Assembly: GCA_039602395.1 (NCBI GenBank)
Contig: JBCNJP010000003.1
Location: 23,295,896 to 23,359,895, forward strand
Origin: Deinandra increscens subsp. villosa
Lineage: Eukaryota > Streptophyta > Magnoliopsida > Asterales > Asteraceae
Direction: 5' to 3'
DNA: 64,000 nt
Positions 38,386-49,681 of this stretch are shown here, piece after piece (within the stretch, counting starts at the first letter, position 1; the number at the start of each line of letters is the position of its first letter). Position numbers and translations under genes: made by a program. The notes under the pieces are model-generated. The model was given only the letters and a program-made list of their open reading frames with translations, did not search any database and was not told the origin of the DNA.

Positions 38386-41300
38386 TTAAAGAAAAGACCA
38401 AAGTTTGATGTCGCCGATAATTTCATCCAAACGGATCGAACGATCGTTGAAAATCTTGTTGTTTCTTGCTTTCCAAATAACCCAAAGCGTAGTGATCACA
38501 ATACAATGAATCAAGCGGTTCAAGGCTTTAGAGGATCCCCACGAGTTGTGCATCAAAAGAATATCCCTAACCGAGTGCGGAAGGTTGGGAGGAAGCTTAC
38601 ACCATTGCAAAATGATCGTCCAAATCACTTGAGCCCGGGGACATCTAAGAAGAAGGTGATCCGTCGTTTCGAGGGTCGAAAGGCAATCCCCACACGAAGT
38701 CTCTAAGTTAAGCCCTCTAAAAGAAAGATTTACCTTTGAGGCAACATTGTCTAAACCCGCACGCCAAGTGAAGGCGTTGACTTTTATGGGAAGCCAATGG
38801 CACCAATGGAAGCCAAAATCCGAAGATCCAAGAAGAAAATGCTCGGCTTCATTCCGCACCACCTTGACCGCGAAATCCGTTTTAGCAGTCGTATCCCAAC
38901 CCCAAAAGTCATCAATATTAGAACAAACAAAGGAAGCCATACTGGCTTCACAAGTGGTGAGAGCATCAGCAGCCAAAGGCGGAAGAGCCGGCCCATTCCA
39001 GGCCCAATTGAAATTAGGATAACTGGCCCGCGGCAATCTAGCCTCAACCGTAGCCCGTTTATCGTACTCAAGACAAAAAAAGAATCGGGCAGATGTCTTT
39101 TAAGGGCCCAAGAACGGTCCAATTGTCAACCCAAAAAAGGGCCGAAGAACCCGAACCCACCCAACAACGAATTTTCTTTTCACCATCGATACCCAAAGCT
39201 TTTAAGTCGGAGAAAGTTTTAATAATATTTTTCCACGGGCCTACAATAGAGCGTTTACATGGGAAAGTGTTTCAATTCCGGTTAGAGCAATGAATAGCCT
39301 TGACCACCTTCACCCAAAGTTTCGAACCATCGACTTTAAATTTGAAAAGCCATTTTAAAAGTAACCCGAGGTTCATTGCATAAATCGAACCAAACCCCAT
39401 CCCCCCATTTTTTTTCGAAGCACACATAAGACTCCAAGACACCCAAGAGATTTTTTTATCTCCTCCCCCAAAAAAATTACAACGGAGGGACTCCATAGAT
39501 CGAATAGAGCTCAAGGGGGGCATGAAAGAGCGAAATGTAATAATTTGGAAGAACACCAAGGACCGATTTTATGAGGGTAGAACGACCCCCAAAGGAAAGG
39601 GATTTTTCTTTCCAAAAAGAAAGTCTCTTCTTGATTTTTCCAATAACCTCCTCCCAATTTTGAATGCGGTTCATGTTTGACCCAATGTGAAAGCCCAAAT
39701 GAGAGAAAGGGAGGTTCCCGGCTTGGCAATGTAAGGAGGAGGCTAAAAAAGCAAGCCGGTGGCTATCCATACCAACACCATAAAGTTTACTTTTATGGAG
39801 ATTGATGGAAAGAACGGAGGCATAGTTGAACCAACGAAGCACCATGGCAAGATTATAGAGGGAGGTAAAAGAGGAGTCACAAAGGAAAATTGCATCGTCG
39901 GCAAAAAATAAGTGGGAGAGGTTGGGGCCGTTATTGGGAAGTTGGATACCTTTAGAAAGATGCAAACCTTTAGCTTTAGTTAAAAGCATATGCAAGGCCT
40001 CCATAACAATGATGAAGAGGAAAGGCGATAAAGGATCGCCTTGTCGAAGGCCCCGGGGGAAAGAGAATTCTTTGGAAGGTGAGCCGTTGATGAGGATCGA
40101 GGATCGACCGGAGGCAAGGCAACCTTTGATCCATTTGCACCATAAGTCCAGAAAGCCCATGAAACCCATGATATCGAGGAGAAAGTTCCAATTGACCGAG
40201 TCAAAAGCCTTGGCAAAGTCAACTTTAAAAAACAAGCCTCCCCATGCAAATGTTTAAGCCATGCAAGGGTTTCGTTAAGAATGAGAGGACCTTCAAGAAT
40301 TTGACGATCCTTGACAAAAGATAATTGTGTTTCACTAATCAAGGTTAAGAGGGTCATGTTTTTTTAGGAATAAGAGAAATGAAAGAACAATTGCAACCTC
40401 TACTAATGGAACCGGAGGTGTAGAAATCATCTAAAACCGCTTTTAAATCCACTTGGAAAAGAGACCAAAAACGCTTTAGAAAACGGAAGTTGAAACCGTC
40501 CGGCCCCGGGCTTTTATCCCCCGAGCAATTCCAAATGGCCTCTTTAATTTCACCAAACGAGAAAGGAACGAGAAGGGCCGAAATTTCTGAGTTATTGAGT
40601 TTAGAAAAACCCACATCAGGGAAATGGGACGAGAAGAACAAGGTTCAGTGAACCTTTCCTTAAAATGCTCAGCCGCCACCTTTTTATTTTATTAGGATCA
40701 GAGATCCACAACTCGTTGACTGTCAGCCCATTAATCCGCCTTTTCGAATTGGAATTGTTGATTAAACCATGGAAGAAGCACGAGTTTTCATCTCCATCTA
40801 ACGCCCATTTGACGCGGGCTTTTTGTTAGAGATCTTTGTTAGCAAGGAGTTGGAGATTGCTAACTTTTTTTTTCCAAGAAAGACGGATGTCTTTTTCCAC
40901 GTCCGAGAGAACAAGCGTCTCAGCAACCAATTCAAGATTGTCAATGTCGGCACGAAGCGAGGAGAGCTTGATCGCATTAGCATCCAAACGGTTAGAGTTC
41001 CACTGTTTGATGGATAATTGGATATTCTTGAGTTTATTCATAAAACTTTTGTCCGGTTTGTCGGTTCCAGTTGGCAAAGAAGCCGCCAAAAGAACCGCTG
41101 AATCGAAGTCATGCAAGTCAAACCAAGAGTTGAAACATTTGAAGGGAAGAGGTCCGAAATCGGTGCCAATAGACTTAAGAATAACCGGACAATGGTCGGA
41201 CCAAACCTGAGGAAGAGCATGAAGAGAGGAGCAAGGCCAACGGTTGAAATAATTGTTGCAAACCAAGATCCGTCGAGTTTACTAAGGGAATTCCCATTAG

Positions 41301-41946
41301 AAGACAAGAAAGTGAATCTTCTTCCACCCATGTTGAGATCATTAAGACCACCGTCAAGAATGAAACGGTTGATATCCGTAGCATCCGAGGGGTTGAACGC
41401 AGAATTAAAACGTTCGTGGTCATATCGAACCGGATTGAAGTCTCCCATGATTATCCAAATTCTCGAGTTAATCAACATGAGATTAAGAAGTTGACCCCAA
41501 AGACTTCTTTTGAGGGAGGAAGAATGAGGTCCATATAAGTTGACTAAAAAGAAAGTTTCCGTGAAGCCAACAATAGAACCTCTGATTAAAAGGAAATCTT
41601 TGAAGATAAAAGACTCCTGTTTGTGAAAAAGAGTAGAGTCCCACACACAAAGGAGGCCTCCCGAATGACCATTCACATCCGAAGCATAAAAATCAAATGG
41701 GGTGTTATCCCAAAGATTATTGACGCAAATGGAAGACGCATCGGCGATTTGAGTTTCTTGCAAGGCTACAAAAGAAAGGCTGTTATCCTTTTTAAGGGAC
41801 CGAATCCATGAGTGTTTAAAGGAACTCCTTAACCCTCTAACATTGAAGGTCATACAATTCATGGATAACGTTGTTTGTGTCGATACCCGAAGGAGATGCT
41901 CCATGGTTGGAATTGGAGGTATTTCTGTTGAACCCAAGGAGATCAC
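38386..41946 (-). pseudogene. LINE ORF2: endonuclease and reverse transcriptase, broken
   Basis: The AP-type endonuclease (41946-41038) keeps FNVRGLRSSFKHSW, the QETQ glutamate, GDFNPVR and, after a frameshift near 41250, SDHCPVIL. The reverse transcriptase covers about 40641-39272: KSPGPDGFNFRFLKRFW, then a gap of about 40 expected residues between SLIPKK and LISETQLSFVKDRQILEG, a frameshift near 40230, VDFAKAFDSVNW, and the active site FADDAIF. The C-terminal zf-RVT region (39036-38386) has the CGDCLSTLETTDHLLLRCP finger. This enzyme would nick DNA and copy the LINE RNA in place (target-primed reverse transcription). It is dead by frameshifts and the deletion. Confidence 0.85.
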
Positions 41947-43229
41947 CTATCTCGGTGGCAAGGAGCTGATCATTTAAATCATCAGGGCCAGAAGGAATCG
42001 AATGCTTTTTAGAGCCTTTACCATTCGGGTGCCCAGCGGATTTCCGAGAGGATAAGGGAGCAACAATCGGTTTCAAAGCAATATTCCTTAAGGTAGATTT
42101 ATAGCCACCAATGAGAAGGTGGTTATGAGCTGCAGAAAGTCCCGATTTTCCCCGCTTACCTCGCTTAGGAAGCCGATTGAGAGGAGGTAGCGAGGTGGTT
42201 GATTCATGTTGCGAATTTTCCCCTAGGTCAGGGATGGACGAATCTACGTAAAGTTGAGCGGGGGTAGTGGACGGCCCAGAATAACGGAAGGGCCCAAAAA
42301 CGTGTAAAGGAGGCAATGGCCCATTAAGCAATTCACTAGAGTTGGGCTCAGAAATGAAGTGGCCCACAGAAGAAGAAAGAAGTGGGTCCAGCGGATCCGA
42401 GGGGTTTTCAAAAGAGTCAGGGATGAAATCTTCATTAGAAAAGGAATGAGTGTCAAAAGTAGGAATAACAGTAGCACCTTTATCAGAGTGCAGAGGAGCA
42501 GGAAACCCTTCTTTATGAGTGACATCTATCTCCTTATCGGATCTGTCAGCTTGCTCCTCACCAACTAAGTCAACATCTACCGGTACTGTAACTGTTGCCT
42601 CGACGTCGCTGCCGGTAGGTTCAAAATTTTCCGATGAAGGTACCAGTTCTCCTTTTTCAAGATCGAAATCTGAAGAGACAAAATCCGAATCTGAATCAAC
42701 AAGATCATCTTCATCGTTGAAGTCAGAAGCGTTGAACCAAGGGCTGAAAGTTTCTTTGGTAACCCAGACAGAGAAGGTGTCTTGACGCCAATTAACGGTC
42801 ACCTCCTCGTCGATGAAACGTCTTTCACCAGAAATAATGAACACCCGACCATGAGACACGTCTTCTTCCTTCCAACTGAAATCCGACGGGCAAACCACCT
42901 TTCCGAAGGATTCTCTGATTTTGTTGTAAGTTACCTCATCCCTGGCTAGGATGGGAACACCATGGATTTTGAGACTGATGATGCGATTAAACGGAATGTT
43001 TTGGCCATCCCAAATCCGAAGGGAAGCGACAACTAACCGCCAAGAGGAGTGGCCATTAGCCAGGAAATCCGATGCGTCAGAGGCAGAGTTGAAGGATAGT
43101 AACGTATCCATACCCCCAACGTGAAAGAATTCAAAGTTGTTGAGACCTTCCGCCATGAGGATACGTTTCACGTTCATGAGAGAGTTCAGGTTAAGGCAAA
43201 CTCCCCAAAGAGAAGTTTTCTTACAAGAT
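41837..43229 (-). pseudogene. LINE ORF1, C-terminal part
   Basis: This reading (466 aa) resumes after the Tekay insertion with SCKKTSLWGVCLNLNSLMNV and covers a DUF4283-like region (WRLVVASLRIWDGQN, LKIHGVPILARDEV), then an acidic and serine-rich tail. It overlaps the start of ORF2 by about 100 nt. The N-terminal part of the same gene lies at 52235-52798. ORF1 proteins of plant L1s bind the element RNA. Interrupted, so not functional. Confidence 0.75.
43225..43229. repeat. Target duplication AAGAT
   Basis: AAGAT here and at 52230-52234 flanks the Tekay element exactly. Confidence 0.95.
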
Positions 43230-45763
43230 TGTGACATCCGGAAATTCCAAGGTTAACTTCCGTTAGACAAACTCCGTTAGTTACGTTATAAGTGTTAACT
43301 TAGTAACTAATGCTTAACTAGGCCGAATACGTCCACGTCCTTTGGTTGATCACCGAACCCGCCCATATGTGTTATGTGTCCATTTATTGATGTCATTATG
43401 TGCAATGTGATTTAAACGCATGATTTAATATTATGAATAGCATGAAAATTTGTAAATCGTGTTTATCTTGCTTAGAATGTGAAATTGACCATTTTGGGTA
43501 ACCAGCGAAACTACCGGGCGAAACTATAATGTCGCCCGGCAGCTTGTTGGCTCACTTGTGATCAGAGCCAGTTTCGCCTGGCTAGCGAAACTGCCAGCGA
43601 AACTAGGCCCTGATATATAATAACATAAAGCCCTAGTTGCTTCATTTTGTTGCACCATTCTCTCCAAACACACACACACACCTCTGGAAATCTGGTCAGT
43701 CGAGAAACACAACCAAACATCAAGATCTCAGCCTCAAGACAACATCCATTCGATTCCTTGATCGAATCGTGAGTCCCAAAACCTTTCTTTTATGCCTTTT
43801 CTATGTGTTTCTTCATAAAGCATGCCTAGATCTTTGTATTATTGTTAGATCTTCTGATATGTTGCTTAGGATTGCTAGATCTACCATAAAGTTGATAACT
43901 TTACATGTGAAATCCATCCATGACAAAGATTTATGCTATTTTAGTCACTTTAGGGTTTTATATGTATTTTGGGTGATTTGATGACAAAATGCATGTTTTA
44001 GGTGCTAAAGCTTACTGATTTATGTTGGTAAATGCCCATGTATGCTAAATAATGAATTGCATGTAAGATCGGAAGCTGTTAGGTTGATTTTTAGGCTGAT
44101 CCGTATGTTTTTCGCGACCAGCGAAACTGTGGTGTTCTCTGGGCGAAACTGTCCAGCGAAACTATGTATATCTCCTCCCAGCGACACTATGCAGCGAAAC
44201 TGCAATGTCGCTGGGTAAACCGACCAGACCAGCTCGAGCGAATCTACCGAGCGAAATTACCTGAACGAAAGTTCAAACCAGTTTCGGGCGAAACTAGACT
44301 AGCGAAACTGTGCCAACAGTTTCGAGCGAAACTAGCCTAGCGAAACTGTGTCATCGGGCATTGCCTAGCGAAAGTGCTGCCCGTGCACACAGCGAAACTG
44401 ACTAGCGAAACTGCTAGCGAAACTGAGACCAGAAATCTAAACTTATACAATTTGCTTGAATGTTATGCCATGACGTACATGATTATGCCATGATGATACA
44501 TGCTTTGATTTCTGATATGTATGAACCCTTGTTTATGATCAACCATCGGTGTCGTGTGTCTGTATGTCGAGTCATAAGTTCCAACGTGCTATGTTATGGG
44601 CCATAGCGACGTTAAGTAAATATTAGACACAAAACTAATACTTAAGACCTAAACGTGTTCATAGGTCTTCATTAAGCAAACTTGGATATTATAGCAAGTG
44701 TAGCAGTGCAACCAAAGGTGAGTGTCACTAACCCGATTATCGTGAACCCGTTTGGGTCACACCGAATACCTAAAAGTAAAACAATGCTGACAAACTCGAG
44801 AGTGCTAGGCACCTCCCTGATGAACGTGAAAACTCGGAGTGCTCGGCACCCATTGGATGAACTTGAAGTGTTTTATGGGAAACACTTGTGAAACTTAACA
44901 AACTATTTCTGAAACGAAAACCGTTTTAATATGGCTAGCGTAGGTTAAAGTCTAAACCACATGATATCACATGATTTCTAAGGATGCCTTGAAAACTTAA
45001 AAGTCCTCAACTAAATTGTACCATTAATTGTAAAGCGAGGGGATGTTGGGTAGATCTACTGGAGTTTGACAAACTCCGCCCCGTGGCACGGGGAGTGCAC
45101 GGAGGTACAATATCAGCCTATCTGACCGTGATCCCGAGAGGACACGGGGGAGGCAAATCCGCGATGACGTAGGTCCGCAGTACTAGATGGCACGGCCACT
45201 ACGATAAATTATAGTCAGCTTTGGTGCAAACTTCCTTAGTGCATGGAACAACGGATTAGCTACCCGCGATATCGGTTGAGCACTTTAACTATACAAAACT
45301 AGTACATACCCGATGACGTAGGTCACGGACAATTCCTTTATAAACTAAGACATAACATTTTGCATTGTTTTCCACAAACGAATACTATGTAAGTATACCT
45401 TGAGACAAATTATGATTATGAAACCGGGCCAATGCATGACAAGCCCACTGTGAACTCACCAGCCGTTAGGTTGACACTTGCGTGGTTTAAACTTTTGCAG
45501 ATCGCTAAGGAGTATCCGGAGCGGGTTGGCATGGCACGTGAAGACTTTTATTTTAATTGAACTATTTGGGAATTTTAACAACAATGTTTATGTAAAGCAC
45601 GTGGTTAGTGCTAAGACAATATTCTATTCCGCTGCGTTTGTATTTGAGACTTTACTTTATAACTGATTTTGAACTAACTCTGATTCATTTAGTATTTGTA
45701 ACTAATGGTTGTGAATCCTGGTCTAGCCGCACCCCTTAACGGCATAAACACCGTTAGTGATTA
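43230..45763 (+). repeat. 5' LTR of Tekay element, 3'-truncated
   Basis: It matches 49682 onward with a constant 6452-bp offset over more than 2 kb. It departs after ACACCGTTAGTG (about 45759), about 19 bp before the expected end. The short ORFs inside occur in both LTRs and are not genes. Confidence 0.9.
43505..44432 (+). repeat. LTR-internal GCGAAACT iterations
   Basis: GCGAAACT occurs about fifteen times plus variants (GCGAATCT, GCGACACT), mainly at 44117-44430, usually as AGCGAAACTG or GGGCGAAACTA. Spacing is irregular. An identical set is in the 3' LTR (49957-50884). Confidence 0.75.
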
Positions 45764-45764
45764 T

Positions 45765-45850
45765 GATTGCTAAATCATAATCGTTCAGTAATTCAACCCA
45801 CCGTCGTTGACGCATGTTGAGATCATTTCTGATTAAAGATGTGTTGTAAT
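45765..45850 (-). repeat. Inverted copy of own RNase H segment
   Basis: This stretch is the reverse complement, with about three differences, of 47886-47971 in the same element (coding for the LNMRQRWWVELLNDYDLAI region). It sits where the 5' LTR end and primer site should be. Confidence 0.9.
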
Positions 45851-46096
45851 TCAACCCACCGCCCCAGGAGGAACAATAACAATCAAGGCAACAACTATGG
45901 GAACAATCGGGGTAATGGGTAAGCAACAACGGTCAGAACCAGAACAACAACAATGGGGGAGCCCGTGGCTGTTTTGAGTGTGGTGCTCAAGGTCACATTA
46001 AAAGAGATCTGCCCGCAGCTGAGAAGGCGAAGGGAACGGTAATGCCAAGGAAACAACGGTGGGAATGGTAACGGTGGAGGTAATGGCTAATGCGGA
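45851..46096 (+). pseudogene. gag: Remnant of Tekay gag
   Basis: Only the asparagine- and glycine-rich 3' end of gag remains, with several stops and a zinc knuckle that reads CFECGAQGHIKRD before a one-base insertion (GATCTGCCCG) that removes the last Cys. The capsid region is absent. Confidence 0.75.
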
Positions 46097-49000
46097 ATGG
46101 CAACGGTAATGGTAACGGGAATGGTGGACAATGGTAGAGATCGAGCTTTCGTCATGGGTCAGGGTGAAGCTCGCAATGATGCCAACGTGATTAATGGTAA
46201 ATTTATTTTGAACGGTTTCTTTGCTACTGTATTGTTTGATTCTGGCGCTGAAAGAAGCTTTATTTCTACAAAATTTGCTAAATTGATTAATGCTAAACCT
46301 ATTGTCTTAGACGCTAAATATGTGGTAGAGCTAGCTAATGGTAAACTTCATGATACGACTCAGATAGTTAAGAACTGTAAGTTAGAACTAGCTGGCCATA
46401 CCCTAGGAATTGACCTTATGCCTTTCCCGATTGGTAGTTTTGACGTTATAGTAGGAATGGATTGGTTATCTGAGAATCGAGCTGAAATCTTATGTAAAGA
46501 AAAAGTGGTTCGTATCCCACTCGAAGGAGGTAAAATGTTAACGGTTCAAGGTGAAAAAGGTGGAGCAGTGACTGGTATTATTTCGTTTCTCAAAGCTCAA
46601 AAGTGCCTTCGTAAAGGTCACTTCGCGATTCTTGCAAACGTCACTGATTCGACACTTCCCGAACGCAGAATCGACGATTACCCGATCGTCCGCGACTTCC
46701 AAGATGTATTTCCTGAAGATCTGCCTGGTTTGCCTCCATTTCGACAAGTAGAGTTTGGAATTGATTTAGTTCCTGGAGCGTCTCCGATAGCACGCGCACC
46801 CTACCGTTTGGCAGTAAGCGAACTCAACGAACTTTCTTCACAACTTCAAGAGCTACTCGACAAAGGATTTATTCGTCCAAGTTCGTCTCCGTGGGGAGCA
46901 CCAGTTTTGTTTGTTAAGAAGAAGGATGGAACGTTCCGAATGTGTATCGACTATAGAGAGCTTAACAAGGCTACGATCAAGAATCGGTATCCACTTCCTC
47001 GAATCGACGATCTCTTCGACCAGCTGCAAGGTTCGAGCTACTTTTCAAAGATTGATCTACGGTCTGGATATCACCAACTTCGTGTTCGTGATGAAGATAT
47101 CCCCAAGACTGCTTTCAGGACTCGTTATGGTCACTACGAATTCCTGGTTATGCCTTTTGGGCTAACCAATGCACCTGCGGTGTTTATGGATCTAATGAAT
47201 CGAGTGTGCAAGCCGTACCTCGATAAGTTTGTGATAGTTTTCATTGATGATATTTTGATTTACTCCAAGACAAAGGAGGAACACGAGGAGCATCTACGAC
47301 TAATTTTGGAATTACTCCGCAAGGAACAGCTTTATGCCAAGTTTTCGAAATGCGATTTTTGGATTCGCGAAGTCCAGTTTCTTGGACACATTGTTAACCA
47401 AGAAGGAATTCATGTCGACCCAGCTAAGGTAGAAGCTATCAAGGATTGGTCTACCCCTAGAGCGCCGACCGAAATCCGACAATTTTTGGGACTTGCCGGA
47501 TACTACCGAAGGTTTATCAAGGGTTTCTCGCAGTTGGCTCAACCCTTAACGGCCTTAACGCACAAAGGAGTGCAATATAGATGGGGTGAAAAAGAAGAAC
47601 GCGCGTTTCAAACTCTTAAAGATATGCTATGCTCAGCTCCAATTCTCGCGTTACCCGATGGGATTGACGACTTTGTGGTTTATTGCGATGCATCTATCCA
47701 AGGACTCGGTTGCGTGTTGATGCAACGAGACAAGGTGATTGCCTATGGGTCCAGGCAACTGAAGGACACTGAGAAGAATTATACAACGCATGATTTGGAG
47801 ATGGGAGCAGTTGTTCATGCACTCAAAATTTGGAGACATTACCTCTACGGAACGAAGTGCACGATATTTACTGACCACAAGAGCTTACAACACATCTTTA
47901 ATCAGAAAGATCTCAACATGCGTCAACGATGGTGGGTTGAATTACTGAACGATTATGATTTAGCAATCAAATATCACCCGGGAAAAGCCAATGTTGTGGC
48001 TGATGCATTAAGTCGGAAGGAGTATGAAAAGCCTCGACGGGTACGAGCGCTGCAACTTACCATCCACACGGGATTGCCGGATCGGATCCGCGATGCCCAA
48101 CAAGAAGCTTTAAAGGAAGAAAATTTCGCAGCCGAAGCACTGCGAGGGGTGGATGGAAATTCTGAAGTTAAGTCCGACGGACTCAGGTATTATAATGATA
48201 GAATTTGGGTTCCCTTACTTGGAAATCTCCGTGAACTCGCGATGGATGAGGCTCACAAATCAAGATATTCGGTGCACCCTGGATCAGATAAAATGTACCA
48301 AGATTTAAAGGGTTTGTATTGGTGGCCGAACATGAAAGCCGACATTGCGCGATATGTGGCTAAGTGCTTAACATGCTCAAGGGTGAAGATTGAGTACCAA
48401 AAGCCCTCTGGATTGTTGCAACAACCAAAGATCCCAGAATGGAAATGGGAGGATATCTCGATGGATTTTGTAACGGGATTACCTCATCGATCAAATCGAC
48501 CGGATGCGATTTGGGTTATCATTGATCGATTAACCAAATCTGCACATTTTATCCCGATGAAAGAAACTGACAACATGGATAAGTTAACCAAGCTATACAT
48601 TGACCGAATTGTGGCACGACATGGAGTGCCTAAGACTATTATCTCTGATCGAGATCCTCGATTTACTTCCCGATTATGGCAATCTATGCAGGAAGCGTTG
48701 GGAACTAGACTGGATATGAGTACAGCTTACCACCCGCAGACCGATGGTCAAACAGAGCGAACTATTCAGACTCTAGAAGACATGCTCCGTGCTTGCGTTC
48801 TCGATTTTGGTAAAGACTGGGAAGCTCACCTTCCGTTGGTGGAGTTCTCCTACAACAACAGTTATCACTCAAGTATTGGTGCAGCACCATTTGAAGCTCT
48901 TTACGGCAGAAAATGTAGATCGCCCGTGTGCTGGGCTGAAATGGGTGAGAAGGGACTCACCGGACCAGAACTCATTCACGATACGACCGAACGGATTATA

Positions 49001-49531
49001 CAAATCAGAAAACGGATAGCCGCAGCACGTGACAGACAAAAGAGCTATGCTGACAAACGCCGTAAACCTTTGAAGTTCGAGGTAGGCGACAAGGTGCTAT
49101 TGAAGGTATCTCCCTGGAAAGGCGTGATACGCTTCGGAAAGCGTGGGAAGTTAAATCCTCGCTACATCGGTCCTTTTGAAATTATTGGGGAAGTAGGCCC
49201 GGTGGCCTACCGATTGCAACTCCCTGCAGAACTCGATGGAGTTCACAACGTGTTTCACGTTTCGAACCTAAAGAAATGTCTGGCTGAAGACATCGAAATA
49301 ATTCCTTTGGAGGAATTGGAAATTGACGAACATCTGAGATTTATCGAACAACCGGTAGAAATCATGGGACGCGAAGAGAAAACCCTCAAACGTAGCAAGA
49401 TTCCGATCGTCAAGGTGCGATGGAACTCAAAGCGTGGACCTGAATATACTTGGGAACGAGAGGATCAGATGAAGAAAAAGTATCCTCACTTGTTCGAGCA
49501 AGCGTCCACAGAAACTCAAGGTATGATTTAA
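46097..49531 (+). CDS. pol: Tekay pol polyprotein with chromodomain
   Basis: 1144 aa, uninterrupted. Domains in order: aspartic protease (ATVLFDSGAERSFIS, about residues 40-60), reverse transcriptase (FRMCIDYRELNKATIKNRYP, SKIDLRSGYHQLRV, active site FIDDILIYSK), RNase H (VVYCDASIQGLGCVLMQ, TTHDLEMGAVVHALK), integrase with HHCC finger (VHPGSDKMYQDL ... CLTCSRVK) and D,D,E in MDFVTG, SDRDPRF and QTDGQTERTIQ, then GPFEIIGEVGPVAYRLQLP and a chromodomain (PIVKVRWNSKRGPEYTWE). Chromodomains of this type direct integration to heterochromatin (family knowledge). ATG 46097 lies near the gag end; whether it is used naturally is unclear because gag is rearranged. Confidence 0.93.
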   Translation: MATVMVTGMVDNGRDRAFVMGQGEARNDANVINGKFILNGFFATVLFDSGAERSFISTKFAKLINAKPIVLDAKYVVELANGKLHDTTQIVKNCKLELAGHTLGIDLMPFPIGSFDVIVGMDWLSENRAEILCKEKVVRIPLEGGKMLTVQGEKGGAVTGIISFLKAQKCLRKGHFAILANVTDSTLPERRIDDYPIVRDFQDVFPEDLPGLPPFRQVEFGIDLVPGASPIARAPYRLAVSELNELSSQLQELLDKGFIRPSSSPWGAPVLFVKKKDGTFRMCIDYRELNKATIKNRYPLPRIDDLFDQLQGSSYFSKIDLRSGYHQLRVRDEDIPKTAFRTRYGHYEFLVMPFGLTNAPAVFMDLMNRVCKPYLDKFVIVFIDDILIYSKTKEEHEEHLRLILELLRKEQLYAKFSKCDFWIREVQFLGHIVNQEGIHVDPAKVEAIKDWSTPRAPTEIRQFLGLAGYYRRFIKGFSQLAQPLTALTHKGVQYRWGEKEERAFQTLKDMLCSAPILALPDGIDDFVVYCDASIQGLGCVLMQRDKVIAYGSRQLKDTEKNYTTHDLEMGAVVHALKIWRHYLYGTKCTIFTDHKSLQHIFNQKDLNMRQRWWVELLNDYDLAIKYHPGKANVVADALSRKEYEKPRRVRALQLTIHTGLPDRIRDAQQEALKEENFAAEALRGVDGNSEVKSDGLRYYNDRIWVPLLGNLRELAMDEAHKSRYSVHPGSDKMYQDLKGLYWWPNMKADIARYVAKCLTCSRVKIEYQKPSGLLQQPKIPEWKWEDISMDFVTGLPHRSNRPDAIWVIIDRLTKSAHFIPMKETDNMDKLTKLYIDRIVARHGVPKTIISDRDPRFTSRLWQSMQEALGTRLDMSTAYHPQTDGQTERTIQTLEDMLRACVLDFGKDWEAHLPLVEFSYNNSYHSSIGAAPFEALYGRKCRSPVCWAEMGEKGLTGPELIHDTTERIIQIRKRIAAARDRQKSYADKRRKPLKFEVGDKVLLKVSPWKGVIRFGKRGKLNPRYIGPFEIIGEVGPVAYRLQLPAELDGVHNVFHVSNLKKCLAEDIEIIPLEELEIDEHLRFIEQPVEIMGREEKTLKRSKIPIVKVRWNSKRGPEYTWEREDQMKKKYPHLFEQASTETQGMI

Positions 49532-49681
49532 TTTTGGGGACCAAAATTCCTGTAACAGGAGGAGGATGTGACGACCCTAAAACTTTTGCTTTCTTTCCCC
49601 AGCAACGACGACAGCTGATGCTGCGAACGCTACGGCACTAGAATAATTTTCGGGACGAAAATTCCAATTACAAGGGAAGGA
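49532..49681 (+). promoter_or_regulatory. Duplicated polypurine-tract module
   Basis: Two similar copies lie in tandem: ATTTTGGGGACCAAAATTCC ... GGAGGAGGA before TGTGACGACC (49567), and ATTTTCGGGACGAAAATTCC ... AAGGGAAGGA before TGTGACATCC (49682, the true LTR). The first is followed by about 75 bp resembling the start of another chromovirus LTR, so it may be an old recombination scar. Confidence 0.7.

Noticed and set aside
39272..43237. Plus-strand ORFs opposite the LINE (e.g. 38747-39222, 40836-41494)
   Set aside because: They are antisense shadows of the minus-strand ORF2 with no domain features of their own.
43505..44432. Regularly repeated GCGAAACT words as a CRISPR-like array
   Set aside because: Repeats are only 8-10 bp, spacing is irregular, both orientations occur and the whole set is duplicated in both LTRs of a plant retroelement.
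43524..44891. ORFs of 61-114 codons in the Tekay 5' LTR (and identical ones at 49976-51343)
   Set aside because: They are identical because the LTRs are identical; they lack family features and lie in non-coding LTR sequence.
46097..46200. Tekay pol as a normal gag-pol product
   Set aside because: Upstream gag is a short broken remnant, so the ATG at 46097 may simply be the first Met of what used to be a fusion frame.
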